A stretch of DNA of 13,956 bases from UMGS1766 sp963660915 (lineage in GTDB: Bacteria > Bacillota > Clostridia > Oscillospirales > Oscillospiraceae): assembly GCA_963660915.1 (NCBI GenBank), contig CAVLAO010000046.1, forward strand, positions 1-13,956, read 5' to 3'. The position numbers were made by a program, and so were the translations under genes. Below are positions 1-6,992 of the stretch, in pieces; the first letter of the stretch is position 1; each line of letters starts with the position of its first letter. Below the pieces are notes generated by a model. That model was not told the DNA's origin. It was given only the letters and a program-made list of their open reading frames with translations, and searched no databases.

Positions 1-390
1 CCCTATAACCATATGATGCGATTGGTGTTCTCTCGATGGAAACCTTTTATTTTGCGAGCCATTGCCGTGGATGACGGAACATACTTCTCCCGCTTTTTCA
101 AGCAGTTGCCCATCACCCAGAAAGTGCTCAGTCAGAATCTGAAGGATATGCAGGCGGATGAGCTTATCTACCGGGATGTGCTTCCCGAAGTGCCACCCCG
201 GGTGGTGTACCATCTGACACCTACAGGCAAGACGTTGATCGGATTGCTGGATCTGGTGTATGATTGGGGCTGGAACGACATGAAACGAAAGGGACTTCCG
301 GTGGACATACTGGGGGAGATGTGGCATGGTTATCGCGAGCCGGATCCGGAATTGATGGATAAACCGTTTTATACGGGAAAGTCGGAGTAA
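1..390 (+). CDS. HxlR-family winged-helix transcriptional regulator, 5' end outside the window
   Basis: A DNA-binding regulator of the HxlR type (MarR-like winged helix), which usually binds as a dimer near its target promoters. Visible family marks are SRWKPFILRAI (the gKW..lIL helix), the recognition-helix stretch ITQKVLSQNLKDMQADELI, and PPRVVYHLTPTGKTL in the wing. The reading frame is open to the left edge. An ATG lies at 13, but it would put the conserved Trp at residue 9. The Pro encoded by the first codon sits 12 residues before that Trp, the spacing of the conserved Cys-Pro pair in the family, so the true start is probably just outside. About 130 residues are visible, close to full length. 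A strong terminator follows, so it is probably not cotranscribed with the transporter operon, although it could regulate it. The family call is firm. The effector and targets are unknown. Confidence 0.88.
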   Translation, partial: PYNHMMRLVFSRWKPFILRAIAVDDGTYFSRFFKQLPITQKVLSQNLKDMQADELIYRDVLPEVPPRVVYHLTPTGKTLIGLLDLVYDWGWNDMKRKGLPVDILGEMWHGYREPDPELMDKPFYTGKSE

Positions 391-403
391 ATGGAGATAG
401 TGA

Positions 404-442
404 AGAAAGACTCTTACCTGCGGGTAAGAGTCTTTCTGTTTG
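404..442 (+). terminator. Intrinsic terminator after the HxlR regulator
   Basis: A perfect 15-bp stem: AGAAAGACTCTTACC at 404-418 pairs with GGTAAGAGTCTTTCT at 423-437 around a TGCG loop. A short T-containing stretch (TGTTT) follows. It begins 14 bp after the regulator's stop codon and separates that gene from the transporter operon. The T tract is modest, but the stem is long and perfect. Confidence 0.8.
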
Positions 443-606
443 AAAACATTATACCTGAAAGGAGAGAAAATTACTTAATTGTGCGATATTTACAAGATTG
501 TTCAGCAGGAGTAATCTGATTACACCGAAAGTGACAAAAATAAACCCGGCGCGGTGGGGGCCGCGCAGTAAATATCCACATTTAGAGAAAAGAAAGGAAG
601 AACATC
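443..606 (+). promoter_or_regulatory. Leader region of the transporter operon
   Basis: This non-coding stretch must hold the promoter of the operon, but no convincing -35/-10 pair is visible. The best guess, TTGTTC at 498-503 with TACACC at 521-526 (17-bp spacing), is weak. Two local structures stand out. One is the small palindrome TAATC-T-GATTA at 512-522. The other is a GC hairpin, GCGCGG (549-554) pairing with CCGCGC (561-566) around TGGGGG. The Shine-Dalgarno AAAGGAAG at 593-600 stands 6 nt before the ATG at 607. Confidence 0.4.
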
Positions 607-2178
607 ATGAAAAAGTCAATTGCTCTGCTGCTCTGTCTTGCCATGACGATGTCTGTTCTTGCGGGTTGCGGAAGCAGCGGTACGAGCAGCAACGGCGGCG
701 GAAACAACAACGGTGGAAACAGTGACAGTACTGCAGTCACCATCGGCTATGTAGGAGGTCACTACGCCTGCTATCCATCCTCTGCTAATACAGAGGACTT
801 CGTACAGCAGGGAATGGTGTACGACAAGCTGTTCGAGGTAGACGACACCACCGGCGAATATGTTTCCCGCGTGCTGTCCTCCTATGAGTGGACCGATGAC
901 CAGACACTGGTTATGACCCTGAAGGATGGCATTACCTTCTCCGACGGCAATCAGATGACCATGGAGGATGTGCTCTTTTCCATCCACAACTACATTGATC
1001 AGGGTGAGAGCACAGATAAGTATCAGTATTTTAAGATTATCGACTTTGATAAAACCAGCATCTCTGATGATAAGATGACCTTGACACTGGTTTATCAGTT
1101 CCCCTACGGTCCGGCTGAGCGTACGCTGAATGTCGCTATTATGGAGAAGTCCTTCACCGAAGCACATGACACTGCTGACCAGATCTGGTACACCGGCCCT
1201 GTTGGTTCCGGTCCGTATAAAATTACAGATTGCGTGCAGGATTCCTATGTGACCTTTACTTTGCGTGATGATTATTGGAACAAGGATTATACCTATGACG
1301 CAAGCGAGATCACCTTGCGCTTCTACTCTGACGAGACAGCTATGCACATGGATTATCAGAGCGGAAATCTGGATGCATTGTATGGTATCGGAACCACAGT
1401 CGCCACGCAGATTGAGAACGCCGGCGGCAGCCAGGGTACGGTTCAATATATCTCCAACAATGATGTAAGCTTTATCATTTTAAACGAAGAGAACCAGTAC
1501 CTGTCTGATCCCAAGGTGCGCGAAGCCATTGCCTATGCACTGGATATGGACTATATCACAGAGGTCGCCTATGGCGTTCTGGGCGAGGAAGCCAAGAGCC
1601 ACTATGCCTCGACCTTTGACTGCTACTCTGAGCATGAGGGATATACCACTGATACCGAGAAAGCAAAGCAGATCCTGACCGATGCCGGCTACTCCGAGGG
1701 TCAGATCACTCTGCGCTGGCTGTCTCCTGATCTTGCTCCGCAGCCCCAGGTTGGTGAGGCTGTTCAGGCTCAGCTGCAGCTTATCGGCATCAATGTGACC
1801 GTGGAGAGCTATGACCTGGCTACCGCACTGGGCATGTATCTGGACGGCGAGGGTGACATCATGATGATGACGGTGACCGGCGGCAACCCCACCTGCGAGC
1901 CCTATCAGTGCCTGTCCGCCTTTGCCAGCGGTGCAGCCTTCTCCTGCATGTCCATTGAAGATCCCACATACAACAGCTATCTGGAAATCGGTTTGAATAA
2001 TGTTGATACTACCACTCGTTGGGATGCCTACAAGAAAGCTGACCAGTGGTTGTACGATAACTACAACGCGTTGCCGATCTGCGAGACTCTGTCTGCAGTT
2101 GCTTACAACAGCCGCATCGCCAGCTTCGACCAGTCCGCTGTAGGCAAGGGATGCCTTGGCTCACTGAAGCTTGCTTGA
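607..2178 (+). CDS. Family 5 extracellular solute-binding lipoprotein of a Dpp/Opp-type ABC importer
   Basis: It captures the solute outside the cell and delivers it to the permease pair encoded next. The N-terminus is a lipoprotein signal: basic MKK, a hydrophobic stretch, and the lipobox LAG-C with lipidated Cys21. A flexible Gly/Ser/Asn linker follows to about residue 42. The mature part carries SBP_bac_5 marks: WTDDQTLVMTLKDGITFSDG with MEDVLFSI (about 95-126) and GPVGSGPYKI (197-206). At 523 residues it is of normal family length. The start is set by AAAGGAAG 6 nt upstream. Family 5 proteins bind peptides, and also nickel complexes, opines, sugars and other solutes, so the ligand cannot be inferred. 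The ferredoxin-flavoprotein downstream may act on it. This is the first gene of the operon, followed by a stem-loop. Confidence 0.93.
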   Translation: MKKSIALLLCLAMTMSVLAGCGSSGTSSNGGGNNNGGNSDSTAVTIGYVGGHYACYPSSANTEDFVQQGMVYDKLFEVDDTTGEYVSRVLSSYEWTDDQTLVMTLKDGITFSDGNQMTMEDVLFSIHNYIDQGESTDKYQYFKIIDFDKTSISDDKMTLTLVYQFPYGPAERTLNVAIMEKSFTEAHDTADQIWYTGPVGSGPYKITDCVQDSYVTFTLRDDYWNKDYTYDASEITLRFYSDETAMHMDYQSGNLDALYGIGTTVATQIENAGGSQGTVQYISNNDVSFIILNEENQYLSDPKVREAIAYALDMDYITEVAYGVLGEEAKSHYASTFDCYSEHEGYTTDTEKAKQILTDAGYSEGQITLRWLSPDLAPQPQVGEAVQAQLQLIGINVTVESYDLATALGMYLDGEGDIMMMTVTGGNPTCEPYQCLSAFASGAAFSCMSIEDPTYNSYLEIGLNNVDTTTRWDAYKKADQWLYDNYNALPICETLSAVAYNSRIASFDQSAVGKGCLGSLKLA

Positions 2179-2226
2179 GTGGAATGCGAAAACAGAACAA
2201 AGTAAACACTGCTTGATCTGAAACTC

Positions 2227-2268
2227 GGCCAGTTTCCCTGACTTGTCGGGGGAACTGGCCTTCAATTT
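2227..2268 (+). terminator. Stem-loop between binding-protein and permease genes (likely partial terminator or mRNA stabiliser)
   Basis: GGCCAGTTTCCC at 2227-2238 pairs with GGGGAACTGGCC at 2249-2260 (one G-U pair), and an inner T-G and G-C pair can extend it. TTCAATTT follows, a weak T tract. It begins 48 bp after the binding-protein stop and ends just before the next Shine-Dalgarno site. Such hairpins after solute-binding-protein genes commonly reduce read-through or protect the upstream message, which gives more binding protein than permease. That role is inferred. Confidence 0.65.
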
Positions 2269-2270
2269 AT

Positions 2271-2287
2271 GGAGGTGTTCACACTTG
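2271..2287 (+). promoter_or_regulatory. Ribosome binding site that sets a TTG start for the first permease
   Basis: GGAGG at 2271-2275 stands 9 nt before TTG at 2285-2287. No in-frame ATG or GTG is near. The only other upstream candidate, TTG at 2243, lies inside the stem-loop and has no Shine-Dalgarno. The residues after 2285 (LRYILKRLLIIIPTLLGV) are the typical start of a DppB-class permease. Confidence 0.75.
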
Positions 2288-3265
2288 CTGCGCTATATTC
2301 TAAAGCGATTGTTGATCATTATTCCTACGCTGCTTGGCGTATTATTGATCATCTTTATCATTAACAAATGTATACCCGGTGACCCGGCCAAGTTGGCATT
2401 GGGATCAAACTACACACAGGAGGCCTATGAGGCTAAGCGTGCCGAAATGGGATTAGATAAGTCCTACGTAGAACAGTACATTGACTATGTAGTAGGTGTC
2501 GTTACCAAATTGGATTTGGGTACGTCCTATGACAGCAAGCGGCCTGTCAGCGACATGATTTTCTCCCGTATTGGCATCACAATCAAGCTTGGTCTTGCTA
2601 GCTGCATTGTCACGATTCTGGCCGGTGTAGGAATTGGAATATTGTCTGCGGTGAAGAAGTACACACCGGTGGACTATGCGGCTACCACCTTCGCCGTTAT
2701 CTTCTCCGCTGCACCCGGCTTTTGGGTCGCTCTGATGGCTATGCTGATCTTCTGTCTGAAGCTTCATTGGCTTCCTGCCGGCGGCATGGGCACGTGGAAA
2801 CATATGATTCTGCCGATTATTTGCATGGCACTCAGTCCGATTTCACTGGTAGCGCGTATTACCCGTACCAGTATGCTGGACGTTATCAATCAGGACTATA
2901 TCCGTACTGCCCGGGCAAAGGGCGTAAAGGAGCGTACGGTTATTTTCAGCCATGCTTTGCGCAATGCACTTATTCCGGTGGTTACTGTTGTTGGTGCACA
3001 GCTGACAATGGTTGTGGGTGGTTCGTTTATTATTGAGTCCGTCTTTTCCATTCCCGGTATTGGCATGCTGCTGCTCAGCGCCATCAATACGCGTGATTTC
3101 CCAACCATTCAGGGTACAGTTCTTGTACTCAGTTTCTTCGTATGTATTATCAACCTGCTGACTGATGTTGCCTATGCTTATGTTGATCCGCGCATTAAGT
3201 CTCAATATGCAGGCAAGAAGCGTCGTTCCAGAAAGGGAAAGGAGGTTCACGATGTCAAAGCGTAA
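2285..3265 (+). CDS. DppB/OppB-type ABC transporter permease (TTG start)
   Basis: An inner-membrane permease of a peptide-type importer; it forms the channel together with the next gene product. The first helix starts immediately (LRYILKRLLIIIPTLLGVLL), followed by the family motif IPGDPA at 30-35 and the MGLDK..VEQY segment. There are about six membrane segments. The cytoplasmic EAA loop that contacts the ATPases is at about 205-231 (YIRTARAKGVKER, then HALRNALIP). The C-terminus ends in YVDPRIK plus a basic tail. From the TTG at 2285 it has 326 residues, normal for the family. An upstream TTG at 2243 would add 14 residues encoded by the hairpin and is rejected. It overlaps the next gene by 14 nt, which suggests translational coupling. 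The substrate is unknown. Confidence 0.92.
   Translation: MLRYILKRLLIIIPTLLGVLLIIFIINKCIPGDPAKLALGSNYTQEAYEAKRAEMGLDKSYVEQYIDYVVGVVTKLDLGTSYDSKRPVSDMIFSRIGITIKLGLASCIVTILAGVGIGILSAVKKYTPVDYAATTFAVIFSAAPGFWVALMAMLIFCLKLHWLPAGGMGTWKHMILPIICMALSPISLVARITRTSMLDVINQDYIRTARAKGVKERTVIFSHALRNALIPVVTVVGAQLTMVVGGSFIIESVFSIPGIGMLLLSAINTRDFPTIQGTVLVLSFFVCIINLLTDVAYAYVDPRIKSQYAGKKRRSRKGKEVHDVKA
3239..3254 (+). promoter_or_regulatory. Ribosome binding site of the second permease
   Basis: AAGGAGG at 3239-3245 stands 6 nt before ATG at 3252. It lies inside the end of the preceding gene. It decides this start over in-frame ATGs further upstream (from 3165), which would add a non-family N-terminus overlapping the first permease. 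Confidence 0.8.
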
Positions 3266-4130
3266 GCAAAACAGCGTAGATACGCTGGAAAAGCACAGCC
3301 AGATGGGCGATGTGTGGCGTCGTTTCCGCCGTAATAAGCTGGCCGTATTTGGCATGTGCCTGGCCATCGTCCTCGTTCTGGTGGCTATTTTCGCTAATTT
3401 CATCGCACCCTATGACCCGGCAGCTATCTCCAGTGATCGTTTGCAGATGCCCAGTCTGCAGCACCTGATGGGCACAGACAACTTCGGCCGCGATTTATTC
3501 AGCCGCGTTGTCTATGGTGCACGAGTCAGCTTGTTGATCTCACTGATGAGCCTTGTATTTTCGCTGATCATTGGCATCGGACTTGGTGCAACCGCAGGAT
3601 ACTTTGGCGGCGCATATGAAAATATTATCATGCGCTTCTGCGACATCCTGATGTGTATTCCCGGCATGCTGCTGGCGGTGTGCATTTCTGCTGTACTTGG
3701 TATCGGCGTAGTCAATACCGCCATCGCTATCGCTATCAGTGGTGTTGCCCCCTGCATCCGTATGATTCGTGCCACCGTGCTGCAGATCCGCTCCCAGGAA
3801 TTTGTAGAGGCAGCCAAGGCTACCGGTTCCGGTCATGGCAAGATTATCTTCCACGAGATTTTGCCAAACATTCTGTCTCCGCTCATCGTAGACAGCACCA
3901 TGCGTATCGGCGGCAATATTCTGCAGATTTCTGGCCTGAGCTTCATTGGATTGGGCGTTCAGCCACCCACGTCTGAATGGGGATCTATCATGAGTGCCGG
4001 TCAGGAATTTATCACGACCTTCTGGCCCATGATCACGTTCCCCGGCATTGCTATTCTGCTGACGGTATTTGCCTTTAACGTGATGGGCGACGGCCTGCGG
4101 GACGCGCTTGATCCCCGCCTGAAGCAGTGA
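3252..4130 (+). CDS. DppC/OppC-type ABC transporter permease
   Basis: The second channel subunit of the importer. The N-terminal cytoplasmic stretch with VWRRFRRNKLAVFGM (21-35) leads into the first membrane helix. The family motif HLMGTDNFGRDLFSRVVYGAR follows at 71-91, then further helices. The EAA loop is EFVEAAKATGSGHGKIIFHE (183-202), and GLSFIGLGVQPPTSEWG (228-244) and the ending LRDALDPRLK are typical of DppC-class proteins. It has 292 residues, normal length. The start at 3252 is chosen from AAGGAGG 6 nt upstream and because family similarity begins there. It overlaps the upstream permease by 14 nt. The first ATPase begins 14 nt downstream. Confidence 0.93.
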   Translation: MSKRKQNSVDTLEKHSQMGDVWRRFRRNKLAVFGMCLAIVLVLVAIFANFIAPYDPAAISSDRLQMPSLQHLMGTDNFGRDLFSRVVYGARVSLLISLMSLVFSLIIGIGLGATAGYFGGAYENIIMRFCDILMCIPGMLLAVCISAVLGIGVVNTAIAIAISGVAPCIRMIRATVLQIRSQEFVEAAKATGSGHGKIIFHEILPNILSPLIVDSTMRIGGNILQISGLSFIGLGVQPPTSEWGSIMSAGQEFITTFWPMITFPGIAILLTVFAFNVMGDGLRDALDPRLKQ

Positions 4131-4147
4131 GGAGGAGCAGACAGATG
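4131..4147 (+). promoter_or_regulatory. Ribosome binding site of the first ATPase
   Basis: GGAGGAG at 4131-4137 directly follows the permease stop and stands 7 nt before ATG 4145. This favours ATG 4145 over the in-frame GTG at 4127, which overlaps the permease stop and has no Shine-Dalgarno of its own. Confidence 0.8.
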
Positions 4148-5221
4148 AGTGAACATTTACTGGAAATTAAGGGTCTTGAGGTTCAGTTCCATACCATGGA
4201 CAATGATGTCCATGCGGTTAACGACATTGATCTGACGATTGACGCAGGAGAGACATTAGGTCTCGTCGGTGAGACCGGTGCGGGTAAAACCACTACCGCT
4301 CTGAGCATCCTGAATCTGATCCAGTCCCCTCCCGGCAAGATTGAGAAGGGTGAGATTCTCTTTGAAGGAAAAGACATCCTGAAAATGACCGAGGAGGAGC
4401 TGCACAGCATCCGTGGTTCTGCCATCTCCATGATCTTTCAGGATCCTATGACAGCGCTGAACCCCATCTTCAAGGTAGAGGATCAGATTGCTGAGGTTGT
4501 TAAGATCCACGAAAAGGTGGGCAAGGCCGAAGCGGTTAAGAAAGCGCGGGAGATGCTGGAGTTTGTTGGCATTCCTGCTGAACGTGGCGGTGACTATCCT
4601 CACCAGTTTTCCGGCGGAATGAAGCAGCGCGTGGTCATCGCTATGGCGCTGGCCTGCTCGCCGAAGCTGCTTATTGCGGATGAACCTACCACTGCACTGG
4701 ACGTGACCATTCAGGCTCAGGTGTTGGATATGATGACCGATTTAAAAAAGAAATTTGGTTCATCCATGCTGCTTATCACCCATGATCTGGGCGTGGTGGC
4801 AGAGACTTGTGACAAAGTGGCCATCATGTATGCCGGCGAGATTGTAGAGTACGGAACGCTGGAGGACATCTTTGACCACACTTCCCACCCGTATACGGAA
4901 GGCTTGTTCAATTCACTGCCTTCTCTGGATGAGGATGTGGAACGGCTGAAGCCTATTCGCGGATTGATGCCTGATCCTGCGGATTTGCCAAAGGGATGCA
5001 AATTCAACCCTCGCTGCCCCTACGCCGATGAGCACTGTCAGACTGTTGAGCCGGAGCTGAAGGTGATTGCACCCGGCCACCTCTGCCGCTGCCATCACTG
5101 CGACAAGGAAGTGCCTCTGTATTTCCCGGACGAGGCCATTAACGAGGAGGCCTATCAAAAGGGGTATCCGGTCTCCAACCCCGGCAATGATATTCTTGGA
5201 AAGGCGGGTGACCTCAAATGA
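4145..5221 (+). CDS. DppD/OppD-type ABC transporter ATP-binding protein
   Basis: One of two nucleotide-binding subunits that power the importer by ATP hydrolysis at the inner membrane face. Visible elements, counted from Met 4145: Walker A GETGAGKT (42-49), Q-loop Gln99 in IFQDPMTALNP, signature FSGGM (155-159), Walker B LLIADE (175-180), D-loop ALD, and H-loop His213 in LLITHDLG. The C-terminal oligopeptide-type extension holds a four-cysteine pattern (Cys285, Cys291, Cys298, Cys314; CX5CX6C then C), which in several Dpp/Opp ATPases coordinates a [4Fe-4S] cluster. An extra Cys316 and Cys319 lie nearby. It has 358 residues. The C-terminal 40 residues beyond the cysteine motif are longer than usual. 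It overlaps the next gene by 4 nt (ATGA). Confidence 0.93.
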   Translation: MSEHLLEIKGLEVQFHTMDNDVHAVNDIDLTIDAGETLGLVGETGAGKTTTALSILNLIQSPPGKIEKGEILFEGKDILKMTEEELHSIRGSAISMIFQDPMTALNPIFKVEDQIAEVVKIHEKVGKAEAVKKAREMLEFVGIPAERGGDYPHQFSGGMKQRVVIAMALACSPKLLIADEPTTALDVTIQAQVLDMMTDLKKKFGSSMLLITHDLGVVAETCDKVAIMYAGEIVEYGTLEDIFDHTSHPYTEGLFNSLPSLDEDVERLKPIRGLMPDPADLPKGCKFNPRCPYADEHCQTVEPELKVIAPGHLCRCHHCDKEVPLYFPDEAINEEAYQKGYPVSNPGNDILGKAGDLK

Positions 5222-6183
5222 GTGAAGAGTTGATTCGCGTTGAACACCTGAAGAAATATTTTGACACCCCAAGAGGGAAGCTCCACGCCGTGGACAACGT
5301 GGGGTTCACATTGGATGCAGGAAAGACTCTTGGTGTTGTCGGCGAATCCGGCTGTGGTAAGTCCACGCTTGGCCGCACCGTACTTGGCCTGTTGCCCGCC
5401 ACGGACGGAAAAATCTTCTTTGAAGGAAAAGATATTACACGGGTAAAAGGGCATGCACGACGGGAATTGCAGAAGGATATGCAGATCATTTTCCAAGATC
5501 CGTTTTCGTCATTGAATCCTCGATACAACGTCTTTGAACTGATTGCAAGTCCGCTGCATACATTCCATCTTTGCCATGGTAAGGAAGAACTGGAAAGCAA
5601 AGTGTTCGAATTGATGGACACGGTTGGTCTGGCTCGTCGCTTTGCCTATTCCTATCCTCATGAACTGGACGGCGGTCGACGTCAGCGGATTGGAATTGCA
5701 CGGGCGTTGAGTGTCGATCCAAAATTTATTGTCTGTGACGAGCCGGTTTCTGCATTGGATGTGTCCATTCAGGCACAGGTATTGAACCTTTTGCAGGATT
5801 TGCAGAAAGAAAAGGGAATCAGTTATATCTTTGTCACCCATGATATGTCCGTTGTTAAGCATATTTCAGACGATATTCTGGTCATGTATGTGGGCAGCAT
5901 GGTGGAGAAGGCTCCAGCTAAGAAATTGTTTCAAATGCCGATGCATCCCTATACCAAGGGTTTGCTCAGTGCCATTCCGGTACCCTCTATTCATCGAGAA
6001 AAGAAGCGCATCATTATGCAGGGTGAGTTAACTAGTCCTGTGGATCCCAAACCGGGGTGCCGTTTTGCTAATCGCTGCCCTTATGCGAAGGAACGTTGCC
6101 ATCAGGAGCTTCCCGAGTATGAAGAGGTGCTGCCGGAGCATTTTGTGGCCTGCCATTATGCACGCGAGATTAACAACCTGTAA
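5218..6183 (+). CDS. DppF/OppF-type ABC transporter ATP-binding protein
   Basis: The second ATPase of the importer. It has Walker A GESGCGKS (42-49), Q-loop Gln93 (IFQDPFSSLNP), Walker B KFIVCDE (169-175), D-loop SALD and H-loop His208 (FVTHDMSVV). The signature reads LDGGRRQR at 150-157 where the consensus is LSGGQxQR, so the usual Ser is Asp and the Gln is Arg. As I recall, this DGGRRQR form recurs in clostridial OppF-like proteins, so it is not evidence of inactivation. The C-terminal extension has Cys281, Cys287, Cys294 and Cys312 in the same spacing as its partner, again suggesting a [4Fe-4S] site. At 321 residues it is normal. It starts at an ATG overlapping the upstream stop by 4 nt. 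Confidence 0.93.
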   Translation: MSEELIRVEHLKKYFDTPRGKLHAVDNVGFTLDAGKTLGVVGESGCGKSTLGRTVLGLLPATDGKIFFEGKDITRVKGHARRELQKDMQIIFQDPFSSLNPRYNVFELIASPLHTFHLCHGKEELESKVFELMDTVGLARRFAYSYPHELDGGRRQRIGIARALSVDPKFIVCDEPVSALDVSIQAQVLNLLQDLQKEKGISYIFVTHDMSVVKHISDDILVMYVGSMVEKAPAKKLFQMPMHPYTKGLLSAIPVPSIHREKKRIIMQGELTSPVDPKPGCRFANRCPYAKERCHQELPEYEEVLPEHFVACHYAREINNL

Positions 6184-6185
6184 CT

Positions 6186-6980
6186 ATGAAAAAGAAATTT
6201 TTGGCCGCCGCCATAGCTGTTTTATTGGCGGTGGCCTTAAGTGCACCTGCACTTGCGGCCGAATCAGTTGGTTCATTAAATAAAGCACCTCGTTCCATGG
6301 AGCAAGAGTCACCCTACATTACCCAGTGTGAGCTTGGATGCGTTGTGGCAGATGCGCTTCGTTCTGCGGGGGAGACCCAGATTGCACTGGTGGAAACCAG
6401 TATGATTGCTGCAGATTTGCCACAGGGAAATATTACACGCGCAGATGTGGAAAAAATCTTTTCCGCCGATGAGAAAATGGTGCTGGCAACGATTTCTTCA
6501 CGACAGCTTTATGCGTTGCTGGAAAATTCCGTAGCGGCCATCAGCATCGACTCTGCAACAGAGCGCATCGACATGGAAACGGCGAAACAAAACCAGGCAT
6601 TTTTTCAGGTGTCTGGATTTACTTTCCACTACGATGCCTCTGCTCCTGTTGGGGAACGGGTAGTCAGTGTTCGGCTGGATGATGGCACAGAATTGGAACA
6701 GATGGACAGTGACACAACCATCACAGTCACTGCGCCGGAACACCTGTTGGATGGAGAAAGACTTGATATATCTTGTGTGGATGCCCTATGCGGCTATCTT
6801 TCCAGGCATACGGAGTTACCGGAGGGAGAGACAGAGCGCATCAGCGTTATTGGAGCGCGGGAAAATACAATTGTAGGAATGTTTCCGCGCTGGTTGCTTG
6901 TGGTCGGTATTGCCGTTCTGGCGGCATTGCTGGCCGTGTCTGGACTGCGGCTGAAGCATCGTAAAGAAGAATTTGATTGA
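6186..6980 (+). CDS. Membrane-anchored protein with only a 5'-nucleotidase C-terminal-like domain
   Basis: A secreted, membrane-tethered protein of 264 residues. A Sec signal peptide occupies 1-24 (basic KKK, hydrophobic core, APALA cleavage site). Residues 44-195 follow the pattern of the C-terminal domain of UshA/CpdB-type nucleotidases: ALVETSMIAADLPQGNITRADV, ISSRQLYALLEN, FFQVSGFTFHYD, then TVTAPEHLLDG. A single membrane helix (about 235-254) and a basic tail end the protein, so the domain faces outside. The metallophosphatase domain that carries catalysis in the full enzyme is absent. The usual GGIR substrate-contact segment reads TSMI. It is therefore probably a binding or accessory protein rather than a nucleotidase. 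It starts 2 nt after the ATPase stop with no clear Shine-Dalgarno, which suggests translational coupling, and ends 12 nt before the flavoprotein. The domain match is from memory of the family pattern and is moderately sure. Confidence 0.75.
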   Translation: MKKKFLAAAIAVLLAVALSAPALAAESVGSLNKAPRSMEQESPYITQCELGCVVADALRSAGETQIALVETSMIAADLPQGNITRADVEKIFSADEKMVLATISSRQLYALLENSVAAISIDSATERIDMETAKQNQAFFQVSGFTFHYDASAPVGERVVSVRLDDGTELEQMDSDTTITVTAPEHLLDGERLDISCVDALCGYLSRHTELPEGETERISVIGARENTIVGMFPRWLLVVGIAVLAALLAVSGLRLKHRKEEFD

Positions 6981-6992
6981 GGAAAGAACGAT

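Noticed and set aside
498..725. 75-residue + strand ORF overlapping the start of the binding-protein gene
   Set aside because: Its second half runs out of frame through the lipoprotein signal region, it has no ribosome binding site and its composition is not protein-like.
616..1446. 276-residue antisense ORF
   Set aside because: It is entirely opposite a well-supported solute-binding protein; length comes from codon bias of the real gene, with no family motifs.
3165..3251. Upstream start for the second permease
   Set aside because: The extra 29 residues are read out of frame within the first permease, and the strong AAGGAGG points to ATG 3252.
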